From Leadbetterella sp964423865 (GTDB lineage: Bacteria; Bacteroidota; Bacteroidia; Cytophagales; Spirosomataceae): DNA of 64,000 bases. Positions within the stretch are counted from its first letter, which is position 1. Each line of letters opens with the position of its first letter. A program made the position numbers and the translations under genes. Location: assembly GCA_964423865.1 (NCBI GenBank), contig CAYRGN010000004.1:62001-126000 (forward strand), in the 5' to 3' direction. The notes under the pieces were generated by a model, which was not told the origin of the DNA, did no database searches, and saw only the letters and a program-made list of their open reading frames with translations. Shown piece by piece: positions 24,822 to 32,838 of the stretch.

Positions 24822-26672
24822 ATGGAAACCAGCAAAATATTTCCGAAATGGTTACAAGAACTAAAAAGATTCCAAGCCTTAAAATCGGAATTTTTCCTTT
24901 ACGGAAATGTGTATGATTGTTATTATTTTCCGAGAAATTATAATGATGTTACAAATGAGAGTGAATTGAAATATACTCCATTTGAAACATGTAAAGACCT
25001 TTTGCAAGTTTATCTGTTTTCTCAGGGATTCGAAGTAATAAGTTACTTTGATGTCATTGACGGAATTAGCGTTGAATCAAGTGATAAAACTATTACAGCA
25101 GATAATATTGTTTCAACTCTGCAATTCCAAAACAAGGACACTGATTCTTACCTGAAAGATGCGAAAGGGAAAAAATTGGACGGGGCGATAAGCTTCTTTC
25201 GTGAACTTGCAGGAAATACGACAAAGCTTTCGGCAGGAATCATAAATTTTGCTTCGCGATTTACGTCTAATCCAAACGCATTGGAAGATGAGGCTAAACT
25301 TCTTTTTCTTAAGTTGATTAAAGCCGCACAAGAATCCGTTCCTTTTGATAATGGTAAGCGAAACATTCTCATTTTCATTTGCGACAAGCTGAATGACATT
25401 CCCGCATGGATACTTTTAGAAAATCCATTGACAAAAGGAATTGAAATTCAAAAACCAAACAGAGAAGAAAGAGTTAGATTTTTTGAACAACGCAATAAGC
25501 AGTTTTTTACAGAAGGGCAAGAGCCTAATATTTCAGAGGTGGGCAGAGTGTTTCCCGACCTGACAGAAAATTTCACCAATAGAGAACTTGAAAATCTGAC
25601 TATTATTTCAAAGCAAGAGAAGCTCCATATTAACAAGATGAAAGAGATAATTGATTTGTATAAATATGGTATCAGGGAAAATCCGTGGGAGAAAATTGAC
25701 CCTGCAAAAATTGAAAATGCAGAGCAGGAATTGCGGAAAAGAGTTTTGGGTCAAGACAGAGCTATGAACAAAGCAGTTGAAATTATTCGCAGGTCAAACC
25801 TTGGACTTGACTCTATTGACAAAACAAGGCCAACAAGCAAACCGAAAGGAGTTTTGTTTTTTGCAGGTCCGACAGGAACAGGAAAAACCGAGTTGGCAAA
25901 ATCATTAGCAGAACTTATTTTCAGTGATGAAGAAGCGATGATTCGTTTTGATATGAGTGAATACAACGACAGCAATTCAGATGTAAAATTGATTGGGAGT
26001 CCACCCGGATATGTTGGCTATGAAGAAGGCGGGCAACTTACAGATGCAATCAGAAAGAAGCCGTTTAGCATTGTGTTGTTTGATGAAATTGAAAAAGCAC
26101 ACTCAAAAATCTTTGACAAGTTCCTCCAAATACTTGACGATGGCAGATTGACAGACGGAAAAGGAGAAACAGTTTACTTTTCTCAATCGCTTATAGTGTT
26201 TACAAGTAATCTGGGTATTTTCAAAGAAAACGAAAATGGAAGGAGAATTCCGAATGTGGAATTTGGCGATGCCTACGAATCAATGGAAGAGAAAGTTAAG
26301 GCAGAAATCAAAAATTTTTTCGGAAGCAAATTAGGCAGACCTGAAATTTTTAACCGTTTTGGTGACAATTTCGTTGTGTTTGATTTTATCAGACCGGAAG
26401 TTGCAGGAAAAATTGTTCAGAAGAATTTAAATATCATAAAAGAGAACTTGAAAAAACTAAGAAATATCTCGCTTGAATCTGATGATGCTTTTGTAAATGC
26501 GTTTATAGAAGTTGCAGCAAAAGATAATTTAGAAATGGGTGGCCGAGGAATTGTAAACCGAATTGAAACTTTTATTAAAAATGGATTGACAAATTTTATG
26601 TTCAAAACCAAGAAAGTTGAGGATTGCACAATCAAAATGAGAGTAGAAAATAATGAGGTCGTTTTTGAATGA
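24822..26672 (+). CDS. AAA+ ATPase with a ClpB-D2-like module
   Basis: 616 residues from ATG 24822 (a TTG at 24816 is in frame but poorer). The first 300 residues contain a degenerate ATPase-like domain (FFLYGNVYDCYYFP, ILIFICDKLNDIPAW) with no Walker A. The second half is a full Clp/Hsp100 D2-type domain: QDRAMNKAVEIIRRS, Walker A GPTGTGKTELAK (about 349-360), pore loop GYVGYEEGGQLTDAI (about 396), Walker B IVLFDEIEKAH (about 418), arginine finger RPEIFNRF (about 506) and a C-terminal D2-small domain. It should be a hexameric unfoldase or remodelling motor. No ClpP-binding tripeptide (IGF/IGL-type loop) is obvious, so disaggregation or remodelling is more likely than proteolysis. It overlaps the next gene by 4 bases. 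Confidence 0.9.
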   Translation: METSKIFPKWLQELKRFQALKSEFFLYGNVYDCYYFPRNYNDVTNESELKYTPFETCKDLLQVYLFSQGFEVISYFDVIDGISVESSDKTITADNIVSTLQFQNKDTDSYLKDAKGKKLDGAISFFRELAGNTTKLSAGIINFASRFTSNPNALEDEAKLLFLKLIKAAQESVPFDNGKRNILIFICDKLNDIPAWILLENPLTKGIEIQKPNREERVRFFEQRNKQFFTEGQEPNISEVGRVFPDLTENFTNRELENLTIISKQEKLHINKMKEIIDLYKYGIRENPWEKIDPAKIENAEQELRKRVLGQDRAMNKAVEIIRRSNLGLDSIDKTRPTSKPKGVLFFAGPTGTGKTELAKSLAELIFSDEEAMIRFDMSEYNDSNSDVKLIGSPPGYVGYEEGGQLTDAIRKKPFSIVLFDEIEKAHSKIFDKFLQILDDGRLTDGKGETVYFSQSLIVFTSNLGIFKENENGRRIPNVEFGDAYESMEEKVKAEIKNFFGSKLGRPEIFNRFGDNFVVFDFIRPEVAGKIVQKNLNIIKENLKKLRNISLESDDAFVNAFIEVAAKDNLEMGGRGIVNRIETFIKNGLTNFMFKTKKVEDCTIKMRVENNEVVFE

Positions 26673-27286
26673 ATTGGCAACTAAATAAAATACAATACCC
26701 TGTTTACAATCTTGGTGAGGGAAAAAGAATCGGGATTTGGATTCAAGGTTGTAATCTTGGATGTAAGGGTTGTGTAAATCAAACTCTTTGGAATAGAAGA
26801 GGAGGCAAAAGTATACCTGTAATTGATGTTTTTAATTGGGTTGTTTCAATTAAAAATGATTTTGACGGGATAACTATTTCGGGAGGAGAGCCATTTCAGC
26901 AATACGAACAACTTGTTTCATTTCTGCATTTGATAAAAACTAAAACGAGTTTGAATGTTCATTGCTTTACGGGATATTATTTACATGAATTAGTTGAACT
27001 CTATCCTGACAAACTTTTCCTAAAATATATTGATAGACTTGTTGATGGCAGATATATCCAAGAACAGCACGACAATTCAAATATGAAAGGTTCAGCAAAC
27101 CAAACCATATACAAATTTGCCAATGGTGTTCCACTAATTGATAATGAAATCAAACCTTCTAAAAAATGGTCTGTGAAAGTTGATAACAATAATGAAATTT
27201 ATATGGCAGGTATTCCGAAACAAAACGAGTTAAAGAATTTGTGCCACGAATTAGAATTAGTAGGAATACAAAAAACGTTCAGGTAA
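26669..27286 (+). CDS. Radical-SAM activating-enzyme-like protein (4Fe-4S, NrdG-like)
   Basis: 205 residues. The cluster motif CNLGCKGC (Cys28, Cys32, Cys35; CxxxCxxC) follows KRIGIWIQG as in NrdG/PflA-type activating enzymes, and ISGGEPFQQY (about 72-81) is the SAM-binding motif. Start and stop overlap the AAA+ gene as ATGA. No glycyl-radical enzyme is encoded nearby, so it probably acts on another target: a peptide or protein in this operon, or a small metabolite. The C-terminus (IYMAGIPKQNELKNL) is the short form typical of these single-domain proteins. Confidence 0.88.
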   Translation: MNWQLNKIQYPVYNLGEGKRIGIWIQGCNLGCKGCVNQTLWNRRGGKSIPVIDVFNWVVSIKNDFDGITISGGEPFQQYEQLVSFLHLIKTKTSLNVHCFTGYYLHELVELYPDKLFLKYIDRLVDGRYIQEQHDNSNMKGSANQTIYKFANGVPLIDNEIKPSKKWSVKVDNNNEIYMAGIPKQNELKNLCHELELVGIQKTFR

Positions 27287-27287
27287 A

Positions 27288-27911
27288 ATGTTCAAAATAA
27301 TCTGTCCAAGTTGCAACGCAGAAAATAAGTTTCAATCAAGAATTGATCCCCCTTCGGAATGTTCATTTTGTTGGGAACCAATTCCGATAGATACTCAAAT
27401 AGTTGGGGAGGATGATGGCAGAGAAATAACAGGACTTACAATCATTTATCAAATCACACAACAACGAATTGAGATTTCTGCATTGCATAAAGTAGTTTTA
27501 GGAAGGGAAAATTTTGGAGCAAATGTTTTCTCACAAATCCTTTTCAATGGAAAGCCAGTTGTGAGCCGTAAACATTGTTCAATAGAATTTAAAGAAGGAA
27601 ATTTCTATTTGCTTGATGAGGATTCTTTGAACGGCACATTTTACGGAGTGAATAAGCTAAATTGTAAAAGTACTCCTCAAATGATTGAAGACAAAAGCAT
27701 TCTCTATATCGGGGAAGAAGCATTCATTGCACAGATAAATTATGAGGAATCAAAAGGAGATGAAAGACCCAAAGTTGAAAAGGGCAAGCAAGAAGAAGCT
27801 AAAACAATCAAACAATATAGATGCAGAGGATGTGGCAATAACTTTGAGCAATTAACTGATGATTGTCCAACTTGTGAGAGATATAATAGCTTGGTTCCAA
27901 TTTATGAGTAA
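27288..27911 (+). CDS. FHA-domain protein flanked by two zinc ribbons
   Basis: 207 residues. Residues 6-28 hold CPSC...CSFC, a zinc ribbon. The FHA domain spans about 65-150 with VVLGREN, SRKHCSIEF and DEDSLNGTFYG, the phosphothreonine-binding signature (Arg, Ser, Asn all kept). A Lys/Glu-rich linker leads to a second, rubredoxin-like ribbon CRGCGNNFEQL...CPTC at about 178-195. FHA domains bind pThr peptides, so this is the expected reader of the kinase in the same operon; the Thr-rich N-terminus of the kinase is a plausible ligand. It starts one base after the radical-SAM stop. Confidence 0.93.
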   Translation: MFKIICPSCNAENKFQSRIDPPSECSFCWEPIPIDTQIVGEDDGREITGLTIIYQITQQRIEISALHKVVLGRENFGANVFSQILFNGKPVVSRKHCSIEFKEGNFYLLDEDSLNGTFYGVNKLNCKSTPQMIEDKSILYIGEEAFIAQINYEESKGDERPKVEKGKQEEAKTIKQYRCRGCGNNFEQLTDDCPTCERYNSLVPIYE

Positions 27912-27920
27912 AAGTAAACA

Positions 27921-28289
27921 ATGGGCAGATATGTAAATGATAACCTTTTCATAAATGAGCAAGTGATATTTGAAACCAACTATCATTGGATTCATTATTT
28001 CAGTTGGGTATCACTTCTTACTTTGGGAATTTACCCTATTATTCAAAGCTACACTGACGAGTTTGTTGTTACTGACAGAAGGATAATCATCAAGAAAGGA
28101 CTGATTTCATACTTTACCCTTGAAATGAATTTGGAACGGGTAGAAACCGTAAATGTCCGTCAAAGTATTTTAGGAAGAATCTTAGGGTATGGTTCTATTA
28201 CCATAATCGGGACAGGGGGTACAAGAGAACCTTTTCACGATATAAACACGCCCTTGGAATTTAGAAGAAGTTTTATGGAAATTGCTTAA
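27921..28289 (+). CDS. Membrane-associated bacterial PH-domain (YdbS/bPH2-like) protein
   Basis: 122 residues. One hydrophobic segment (about 25-45, IHYFSWVSLLTLGIYPIIQ) is followed by a PH-type beta sandwich: YTDEFVVTDRRIIIKKGLIS, LERVETVNVRQSILGRILGYGSITIIGTGG. This is the bPH_2/YdbS signature. Such domains commonly occur in small membrane proteins of unknown role. It follows the FHA gene with a 9-base gap and could tether the complex to the inner membrane. Confidence 0.88.
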   Translation: MGRYVNDNLFINEQVIFETNYHWIHYFSWVSLLTLGIYPIIQSYTDEFVVTDRRIIIKKGLISYFTLEMNLERVETVNVRQSILGRILGYGSITIIGTGGTREPFHDINTPLEFRRSFMEIA

Positions 28290-28291
28290 AT

Positions 28292-28636
28292 ATGTTTGGC
28301 AACAGAAATAAAGACCAACAAGGTAATTCGTTTACGAAAACATTGGTAAACATTGCAACGATTATAAGTATGGCAATTACTTGTATTAAGCTTGCCTACA
28401 ATGGAATTGTATCTATCGAAATCGCTGTGTTCATTATGGTGGGAGTTGTAGTTTTTGTTGCATTAGGCAATAATTTAGCAAAGGTTGTTTTAGTGGTAGC
28501 AGCATTATTTTTGTTTGTACTGCTATACTCCTATGGCGATAAAGCAGCATTTTTACAGATAATGGCACAAATGCTCACTCTGATAATTGTACTGATTGGG
28601 CTTTATATAATGTTTCGTGGATTTTTCGGAAGATAG
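28292..28636 (+). CDS. Small membrane protein, end of the kinase operon
   Basis: 114 residues with a polar N-terminus (MFGNRNKDQQGNSFTK) and three to four hydrophobic segments (TLVNIATIISMAITCIKLAY, IEIAVFIMVGVVVFVALG, VVLVVAALFLFVLLYSYG, LTLIIVLIGLYIMFRGFF). Start lies 2 bases after the PH gene stop, so it belongs to the same transcript. No family recognised; perhaps a further membrane subunit. Confidence 0.75.
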   Translation: MFGNRNKDQQGNSFTKTLVNIATIISMAITCIKLAYNGIVSIEIAVFIMVGVVVFVALGNNLAKVVLVVAALFLFVLLYSYGDKAAFLQIMAQMLTLIIVLIGLYIMFRGFFGR

Positions 28637-28742
28637 GAAGCCCTCCTTTTTTGCCTTAAATAGTTGCTAAATTAGAGATGAAATAAGAGGAGATTGCTGA
28701 AAATCCTGGAATAGAGTAAGCATTAATATACAAACATCAAAT

Positions 28743-28862
28743 ATGGGAAATTCATTTGAAGCACCACCTCCAGCTGGTATGCCATGCCCTGTTTGTAGGG
28801 GCAGTAAAGTAAAAGATGATAAACCTTGTCCAGAATGCAAGGGAACGGGTCTGAGAAATTGA
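28743..28862 (+). CDS. 39-residue DnaJ-type zinc-knuckle mini-protein
   Basis: ATG 28743 to TGA 28862 encodes MGNSFEAPPPAGMPCPVCRG followed by SKVKDDKPCPECKGTGLRN: two CxxCxG motifs (CPVCRG, CPECKGTG) after a Pro-rich start. The motif is the same type as the ten copies in the kinase C-terminus encoded in the same direction, and the composition is codon-like. It lies 106 bases after the last membrane gene, so it may be transcribed with the operon or from its own promoter. It likely binds one zinc ion. Too short for routine gene callers; I think it is real because of the motif match. Confidence 0.65.
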   Translation: MGNSFEAPPPAGMPCPVCRGSKVKDDKPCPECKGTGLRN

Positions 28863-28956
28863 TAAACCATATGTTTATTAACGTTTAAGCTCAACCACCC
28901 GATGATTTTTTGACCGACCTGATAGACTTAAATCAAGATAAAACCCAATGACATTT

Positions 28957-28982
28957 TCCTCTTTGACAGAAGCCTAAGAGGA
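28957..28982 (+). terminator. Candidate terminator after the kinase operon
   Basis: Inverted repeat TCCTCTT (28957-28963) and AAGAGGA (28976-28982) with a 12-base loop, followed by a weak T tract (GATTTTC). It lies about 95 bases after the mini-protein and before the next gene's operators. Low confidence because the T run is short. Confidence 0.35.
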
Positions 28983-29041
28983 GTAGATTTTCTATCCTTT
29001 TTTACCATTTCGTTCCAAATATTCAGTAAATATATAAAAAA

Positions 29042-29101
29042 TTATCATATATAATAAACTTTTTATATATTTACGATATATTTATCATATAAGATAAACT
29101 T
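29042..29101. promoter_or_regulatory. Two operator-like palindromes upstream of the DUF4143-type ATPase
   Basis: TTATCATATATAATAAACTT (29042) and TTATCATATAAGATAAACTT (29082) are direct repeats with two mismatches, offset by 40 bases (four helical turns). The second contains a perfect inverted repeat TTATC-6-GATAA and the first a near-perfect one. They end 7 bases before the ATG at 29109, the position expected for autoregulation. Confidence 0.5.
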
Positions 29102-29108
29102 ATTTGTA

Positions 29109-30314
29109 ATGAAAGAAAAGATTATCGTACGTCAAAAATACATAGATAAGCTAAAACCCTATATCGGGAAACAGCTTATCAAAGTTTTGGTTGGACAACG
29201 CAGAGTTGGGAAAAGCTATATTTTGTTACAGATTATAGAAGAAATCAAAAAACAGGACAAATGTGCTAACATTCTATATATCAATAAAGAAGATTTTAGT
29301 TTTGAACATATCAAAACCGCTTCTGATCTGAATGATTATGTATTAAAACATACCCAATCCGAAGTTAAAAATTATGTTTTCATTGACGAAATTCAGGAAA
29401 TTTCGGAATTTGAAAAAGCATTGAGAAGCCTCTTGCTCAATCCTGCTTATGATTTATATTGTACGGGAAGCAATGCCCATATTTTGTCGGGAGAGCTCTC
29501 CACTTTTTTGAGTGGCAGATACATCGAAGTTCCTGTTTACAGCTTGTCATATAACGAATTTCGCACATTTCAGCAACTGGAAAATACCGAAGAAACATTG
29601 CAAAAATACCTTAAATTTGGAGGGTTGCCTTATTTGAAACATTTGACATTAGACGATAAAATTGTTTTCGATTATATCAAAGGAGTTTATAACACCATCA
29701 TTTACAAAGACTTAATACAACGTTACGAGATCAGGAATACCGCTTTTTTAGAAAGTTTTGTGCGATTTTTGGCAGACAATACCGGGCAGCTTTTTTCCGC
29801 AAAAAAAATCAGTAATTATCTCAAATCGCAACAAACCAATATCGGAGTTTCGCAGATTATCAATTATACCCACTACCTCACAAGTACTTATCTGATTCAC
29901 AAGGTAAAACGTATGGATATTGTGGGAAAAAAGATTTTTGAAATCGGTGAAAAATTTTACTTTGAAGATTTAGGATTGCGACACGCTATTCACGGCTTTC
30001 GACAGACCGATTATGGTAAAATTTTGGAAAATGCGGTTTATAGCCATTTGATAATAAACGGGTATGATGTAAAAGTGGGTCAAATCGGAAATTTGGAAAT
30101 AGATTTTGTCTGCGAACGTGAAGGTGAAAAACTGTATGTACAGGTTTGCTACCTTTTACAGGAAGAAAAAACGATAGAACGAGAATTTGGAAACCTCCTT
30201 AAAATCAAGGATAATTACCCAAAAATGGTTGTTTCTGCTGATAATTTTTCGGGAAATACGTATGAAGGTATTCCACATATTCCTATCCGAAAGTTTCTAT
30301 CGAAGTGGAATTGA
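29109..30314 (+). CDS. AAA_14/DUF4143-type ATPase
   Basis: 401 residues. Walker A GQRRVGKSYIL (about 29-39) and Walker B YVFIDEIQEI (about 89-98) belong to the archaeal-type/AAA_14 group; the C-terminus is DUF4143 with GNLEIDFVCEREGEKLYVQV, which resembles the E-x-D ... Q-x-K nuclease-like core but lacks a clear final Lys. Such stand-alone genes are scattered, mobile and of unknown role, often with toxin-antitoxin or defence genes. AT-rich, last gene of the island; GC-rich glgB follows on the other strand. Confidence 0.88.
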   Translation: MKEKIIVRQKYIDKLKPYIGKQLIKVLVGQRRVGKSYILLQIIEEIKKQDKCANILYINKEDFSFEHIKTASDLNDYVLKHTQSEVKNYVFIDEIQEISEFEKALRSLLLNPAYDLYCTGSNAHILSGELSTFLSGRYIEVPVYSLSYNEFRTFQQLENTEETLQKYLKFGGLPYLKHLTLDDKIVFDYIKGVYNTIIYKDLIQRYEIRNTAFLESFVRFLADNTGQLFSAKKISNYLKSQQTNIGVSQIINYTHYLTSTYLIHKVKRMDIVGKKIFEIGEKFYFEDLGLRHAIHGFRQTDYGKILENAVYSHLIINGYDVKVGQIGNLEIDFVCEREGEKLYVQVCYLLQEEKTIEREFGNLLKIKDNYPKMVVSADNFSGNTYEGIPHIPIRKFLSKWN

Positions 30315-30346
30315 TATCGCAGGGGCGCCCCCCTTATCACCCCCTA

Positions 30347-32281
30347 TCATCCAATAATCACCGCTCCGAGGGGGGGCAAGCTTAACTGTACGGATTGCTC
30401 AAAGCCGTGGCTGGGTTCATTTTCCACATAGATATTGGGATTCGTTACGCCGGAACCTCCGTACTTTTTATGGTCTGAATTCAGCAACTCTTTGTAGGAT
30501 TCCCGAGCCGGCACCCCCACACGGTAATGGTGATGCGGGTTGGGCGTAAGGTTCAATACAATCAGCACATTCCCCGACACGGTCTTCCGCATATAGCTCA
30601 CTACGCTGTTCCGGGTATCCGAGCCGTCTATCCACTGGAAACAATCCGGGTGAAACTGCTTGATGTGGAGGGCCTCCTGCGTTTTATAAAGATGGTTCAG
30701 GTCGGCGATCAGCTCCTTTACCCCCCGGTGGCGTTCACTGTCCAGGAGGTGCCAGTCGAGGCTCTGCTCAAAATTCCATTCCCGGATCTGTCCGAATTCC
30801 CCTCCCATAAAAATGAGTTTGGTACCGGGATGGGTAAACATATAGGAGAACAACAAACGCAGATTAGCAAATTTCTGCCAGACGTCTCCCGGCATTTTGG
30901 TAAGCAACGAGCCTTTCCCGTACACCACTTCGTCATGCGACAACGGCAACATAAAGTTCTCACTGAATGCGTATACCAGACTAAAAGTAAGGTCATTCTG
31001 GTGCCATTTCCGGTACATGGGATCGCGGGCGAAATACTTGAGGGTGTCGTTCATCCACCCCATCATCCACTTCATTCCAAAGCCCAAGCCACCGGCATAT
31101 ACCGGCCGGGAGACCCCGGGAAACGCCGTAGATTCTTCGGCTATGGTCTGCACATCGGGATAAAACCGATAGATTTCCTCGTTGAGTTCCTTGAAGAGGG
31201 AAATCACTTCGAGGTTTTCTCTTCCTCCGAAAACATTGGGTACCCATTGTCCCTCCTGGCGGGAATAGTCGCGGTACAGCATGGAAGCCACCGCATCTAC
31301 CCTTAGCCCGTCAGCATGGAAACGTTCCAGCCAGAACAGGGCATTGCTGATAAGGAATGAGCGCACCTCGTATCTTCCGTAGTTGAAAATATAGGATTTC
31401 CAGTCGGGGTGGTACCCCTCCTTGGGGTCTTCGTGTTCGTACAGGGCGGTGCCGTCAAAACGAAATATGCCGTTGGCATCTCCCGGAAAGTGGGAAGGCA
31501 CCCAGTCGAGGATCACCCCGATTCCCGCGATATGCAACTGTTCTACGAGGTACATAAAGTCCTGGGGAGTACCCTGGCGGCTGCTTACCGCGAAATACCC
31601 GGTGATCTGGTATCCCCACGAGGGCTCGTAGGGGTGCTGCATCACGGGCATAAATTCTACATGGGTAAAGCCGGTTTCTTTCAGGTAAGGCACCAGGGCA
31701 TCGGCTATCTCCCTGTAATTCAGTTTGCGGTCAGGCTCGGAAGGGTCTCTCCTCCATGAACCGAGATGCACTTCATATACCGAAAAAGGCGAATCCAGAC
31801 TGTTCTTTTCCCAGCGGTTTTTCATCCAGTCTTTGTCCTTCCATTCGTACCAGGTATCCCAGACTACCGAAGAAGTACGGGGCGATTCTTCCCAACGCAA
31901 AGCGAAAGGATCTCCTTTTTCGGAGACGATACCGTGGTTATTCGACACGATCCTGTATTTGAAGATCTCCCCGTTACCAATATTCGGAATCCACCCTTCC
32001 CAGATTCCGGAGCCGTCCCACCGCGGATTCAGAGGATGATTGTGATGGTCCCAGCCGTTAAAATTTCCAATCACATTCACCGACCGGGCGTTAGGCGCCC
32101 ACACCGCGAAATAAGTACCCACCACCCCCTGGTATTCCACCACGTGGGTTCCCATCTTCTCGTAGAGGCGAAAGTGCTTCCCTGATTTAAAAAGGCCTAT
32201 GTCAAAATCAGTAAACAGGGAATAGGCTTCCACGTTTTTGAACTCCTGAACAGGTTGGGGAGCATCTTTCTTCTTTGCCAT
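30347..32281 (-). CDS. glgB: 1,4-alpha-glucan branching enzyme (GH13)
   Basis: 644 residues. The N-terminal CBM48 (YFAVWAPNARSVNVIGNFNGWD) precedes a GH13 barrel with ILDWVPSHFPGD, GLRVDAVASMLYRDY carrying the nucleophile Asp, the acid in AEESTAFPGVS, and LSHDEV. It makes alpha-1,6 branches in glycogen. No glgA, glgC or glgP lies next to it. It is the first gene of the GC-richer right arm and converges on the island ATPase. Confidence 0.97.
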   Translation of the reverse strand: MAKKKDAPQPVQEFKNVEAYSLFTDFDIGLFKSGKHFRLYEKMGTHVVEYQGVVGTYFAVWAPNARSVNVIGNFNGWDHHNHPLNPRWDGSGIWEGWIPNIGNGEIFKYRIVSNNHGIVSEKGDPFALRWEESPRTSSVVWDTWYEWKDKDWMKNRWEKNSLDSPFSVYEVHLGSWRRDPSEPDRKLNYREIADALVPYLKETGFTHVEFMPVMQHPYEPSWGYQITGYFAVSSRQGTPQDFMYLVEQLHIAGIGVILDWVPSHFPGDANGIFRFDGTALYEHEDPKEGYHPDWKSYIFNYGRYEVRSFLISNALFWLERFHADGLRVDAVASMLYRDYSRQEGQWVPNVFGGRENLEVISLFKELNEEIYRFYPDVQTIAEESTAFPGVSRPVYAGGLGFGMKWMMGWMNDTLKYFARDPMYRKWHQNDLTFSLVYAFSENFMLPLSHDEVVYGKGSLLTKMPGDVWQKFANLRLLFSYMFTHPGTKLIFMGGEFGQIREWNFEQSLDWHLLDSERHRGVKELIADLNHLYKTQEALHIKQFHPDCFQWIDGSDTRNSVVSYMRKTVSGNVLIVLNLTPNPHHHYRVGVPARESYKELLNSDHKKYGGSGVTNPNIYVENEPSHGFEQSVQLSLPPLGAVIIG

Positions 32282-32433
32282 TAGAAAAGTGATATTTTCT
32301 ACAAAAAAGAGAAAACTTTTCAGTTTTTCAAAACATTTATTTTTACGGAAATTTTTTTTATGCTGATAATTTTAGATTTTTGATTTATTAACTGTCTGAT
32401 CCGCGGCCCCTGGGGTCTGCATATAAACGGGAT

Positions 32434-32835
32434 ATGATCAATATTAAGAAAACTGACGAATACGTTATTTTTACGCCGGAATCCGCCACTTTCGATGACA
32501 ACACCTCCGCGGTACTGGAAAAAGCGGTGGCCGGACTATATTCTTCCGAGGGAAGGATAAATTTTATCGTTGACCTCGACCGGATCTCTTCGCTTGCGGT
32601 ATCTGCCGTAGTGCTTTTTGATAAGGTTCAAAAGATTGCCCGGCGGGAGTCGGGACTGTTTGTAACGGTGGTGAACAATGACCTGGTGACCGATGTAATT
32701 GCGGACAATTCCCAGTTTGAGCTCCTGATGTTGTCTTCGGTAGACGAAGCGATTGAAGCGGTATATATGCACACGCAGGATAACGAATACGACGATGGGG
32801 AAGAAGCTGAATTTGGCGAAGAAAATGACTACTGA
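32434..32835 (+). CDS. STAS-domain (anti-sigma-factor antagonist-like) protein with acidic tail
   Basis: 133 residues. INFIVDLDRISSLAVSAVVLFDKVQKIARRESGLFVTVVNNDLVTDVI is the STAS fold; the usual phospho-Ser loop is represented by ISSLAVSAV. The last 20 residues are almost all acidic (EYDDGEEAEFGEEND). No anti-sigma kinase is nearby. Three bases separate it from rnz, so the two are co-transcribed. Confidence 0.85.
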   Translation: MINIKKTDEYVIFTPESATFDDNTSAVLEKAVAGLYSSEGRINFIVDLDRISSLAVSAVVLFDKVQKIARRESGLFVTVVNNDLVTDVIADNSQFELLMLSSVDEAIEAVYMHTQDNEYDDGEEAEFGEENDY

Positions 32836-32838
32836 TCT

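Noticed and set aside
19021..28862. Type VI secretion cluster
   Set aside because: Kinase, phosphatase, FHA and a Clp-like ATPase are present but no tssB, tssC, hcp, vgrG, tssK or membrane-complex gene is in the window.
19021..28862. TerY-P / tellurite-type module
   Set aside because: PP2C and kinase with zinc ribbons fit in part, but no vWA (TerY), TerD or TerC protein is found.
30527..31306. Open frame of about 259 codons on the + strand
   Set aside because: Opposite to glgB, no recognisable motif.
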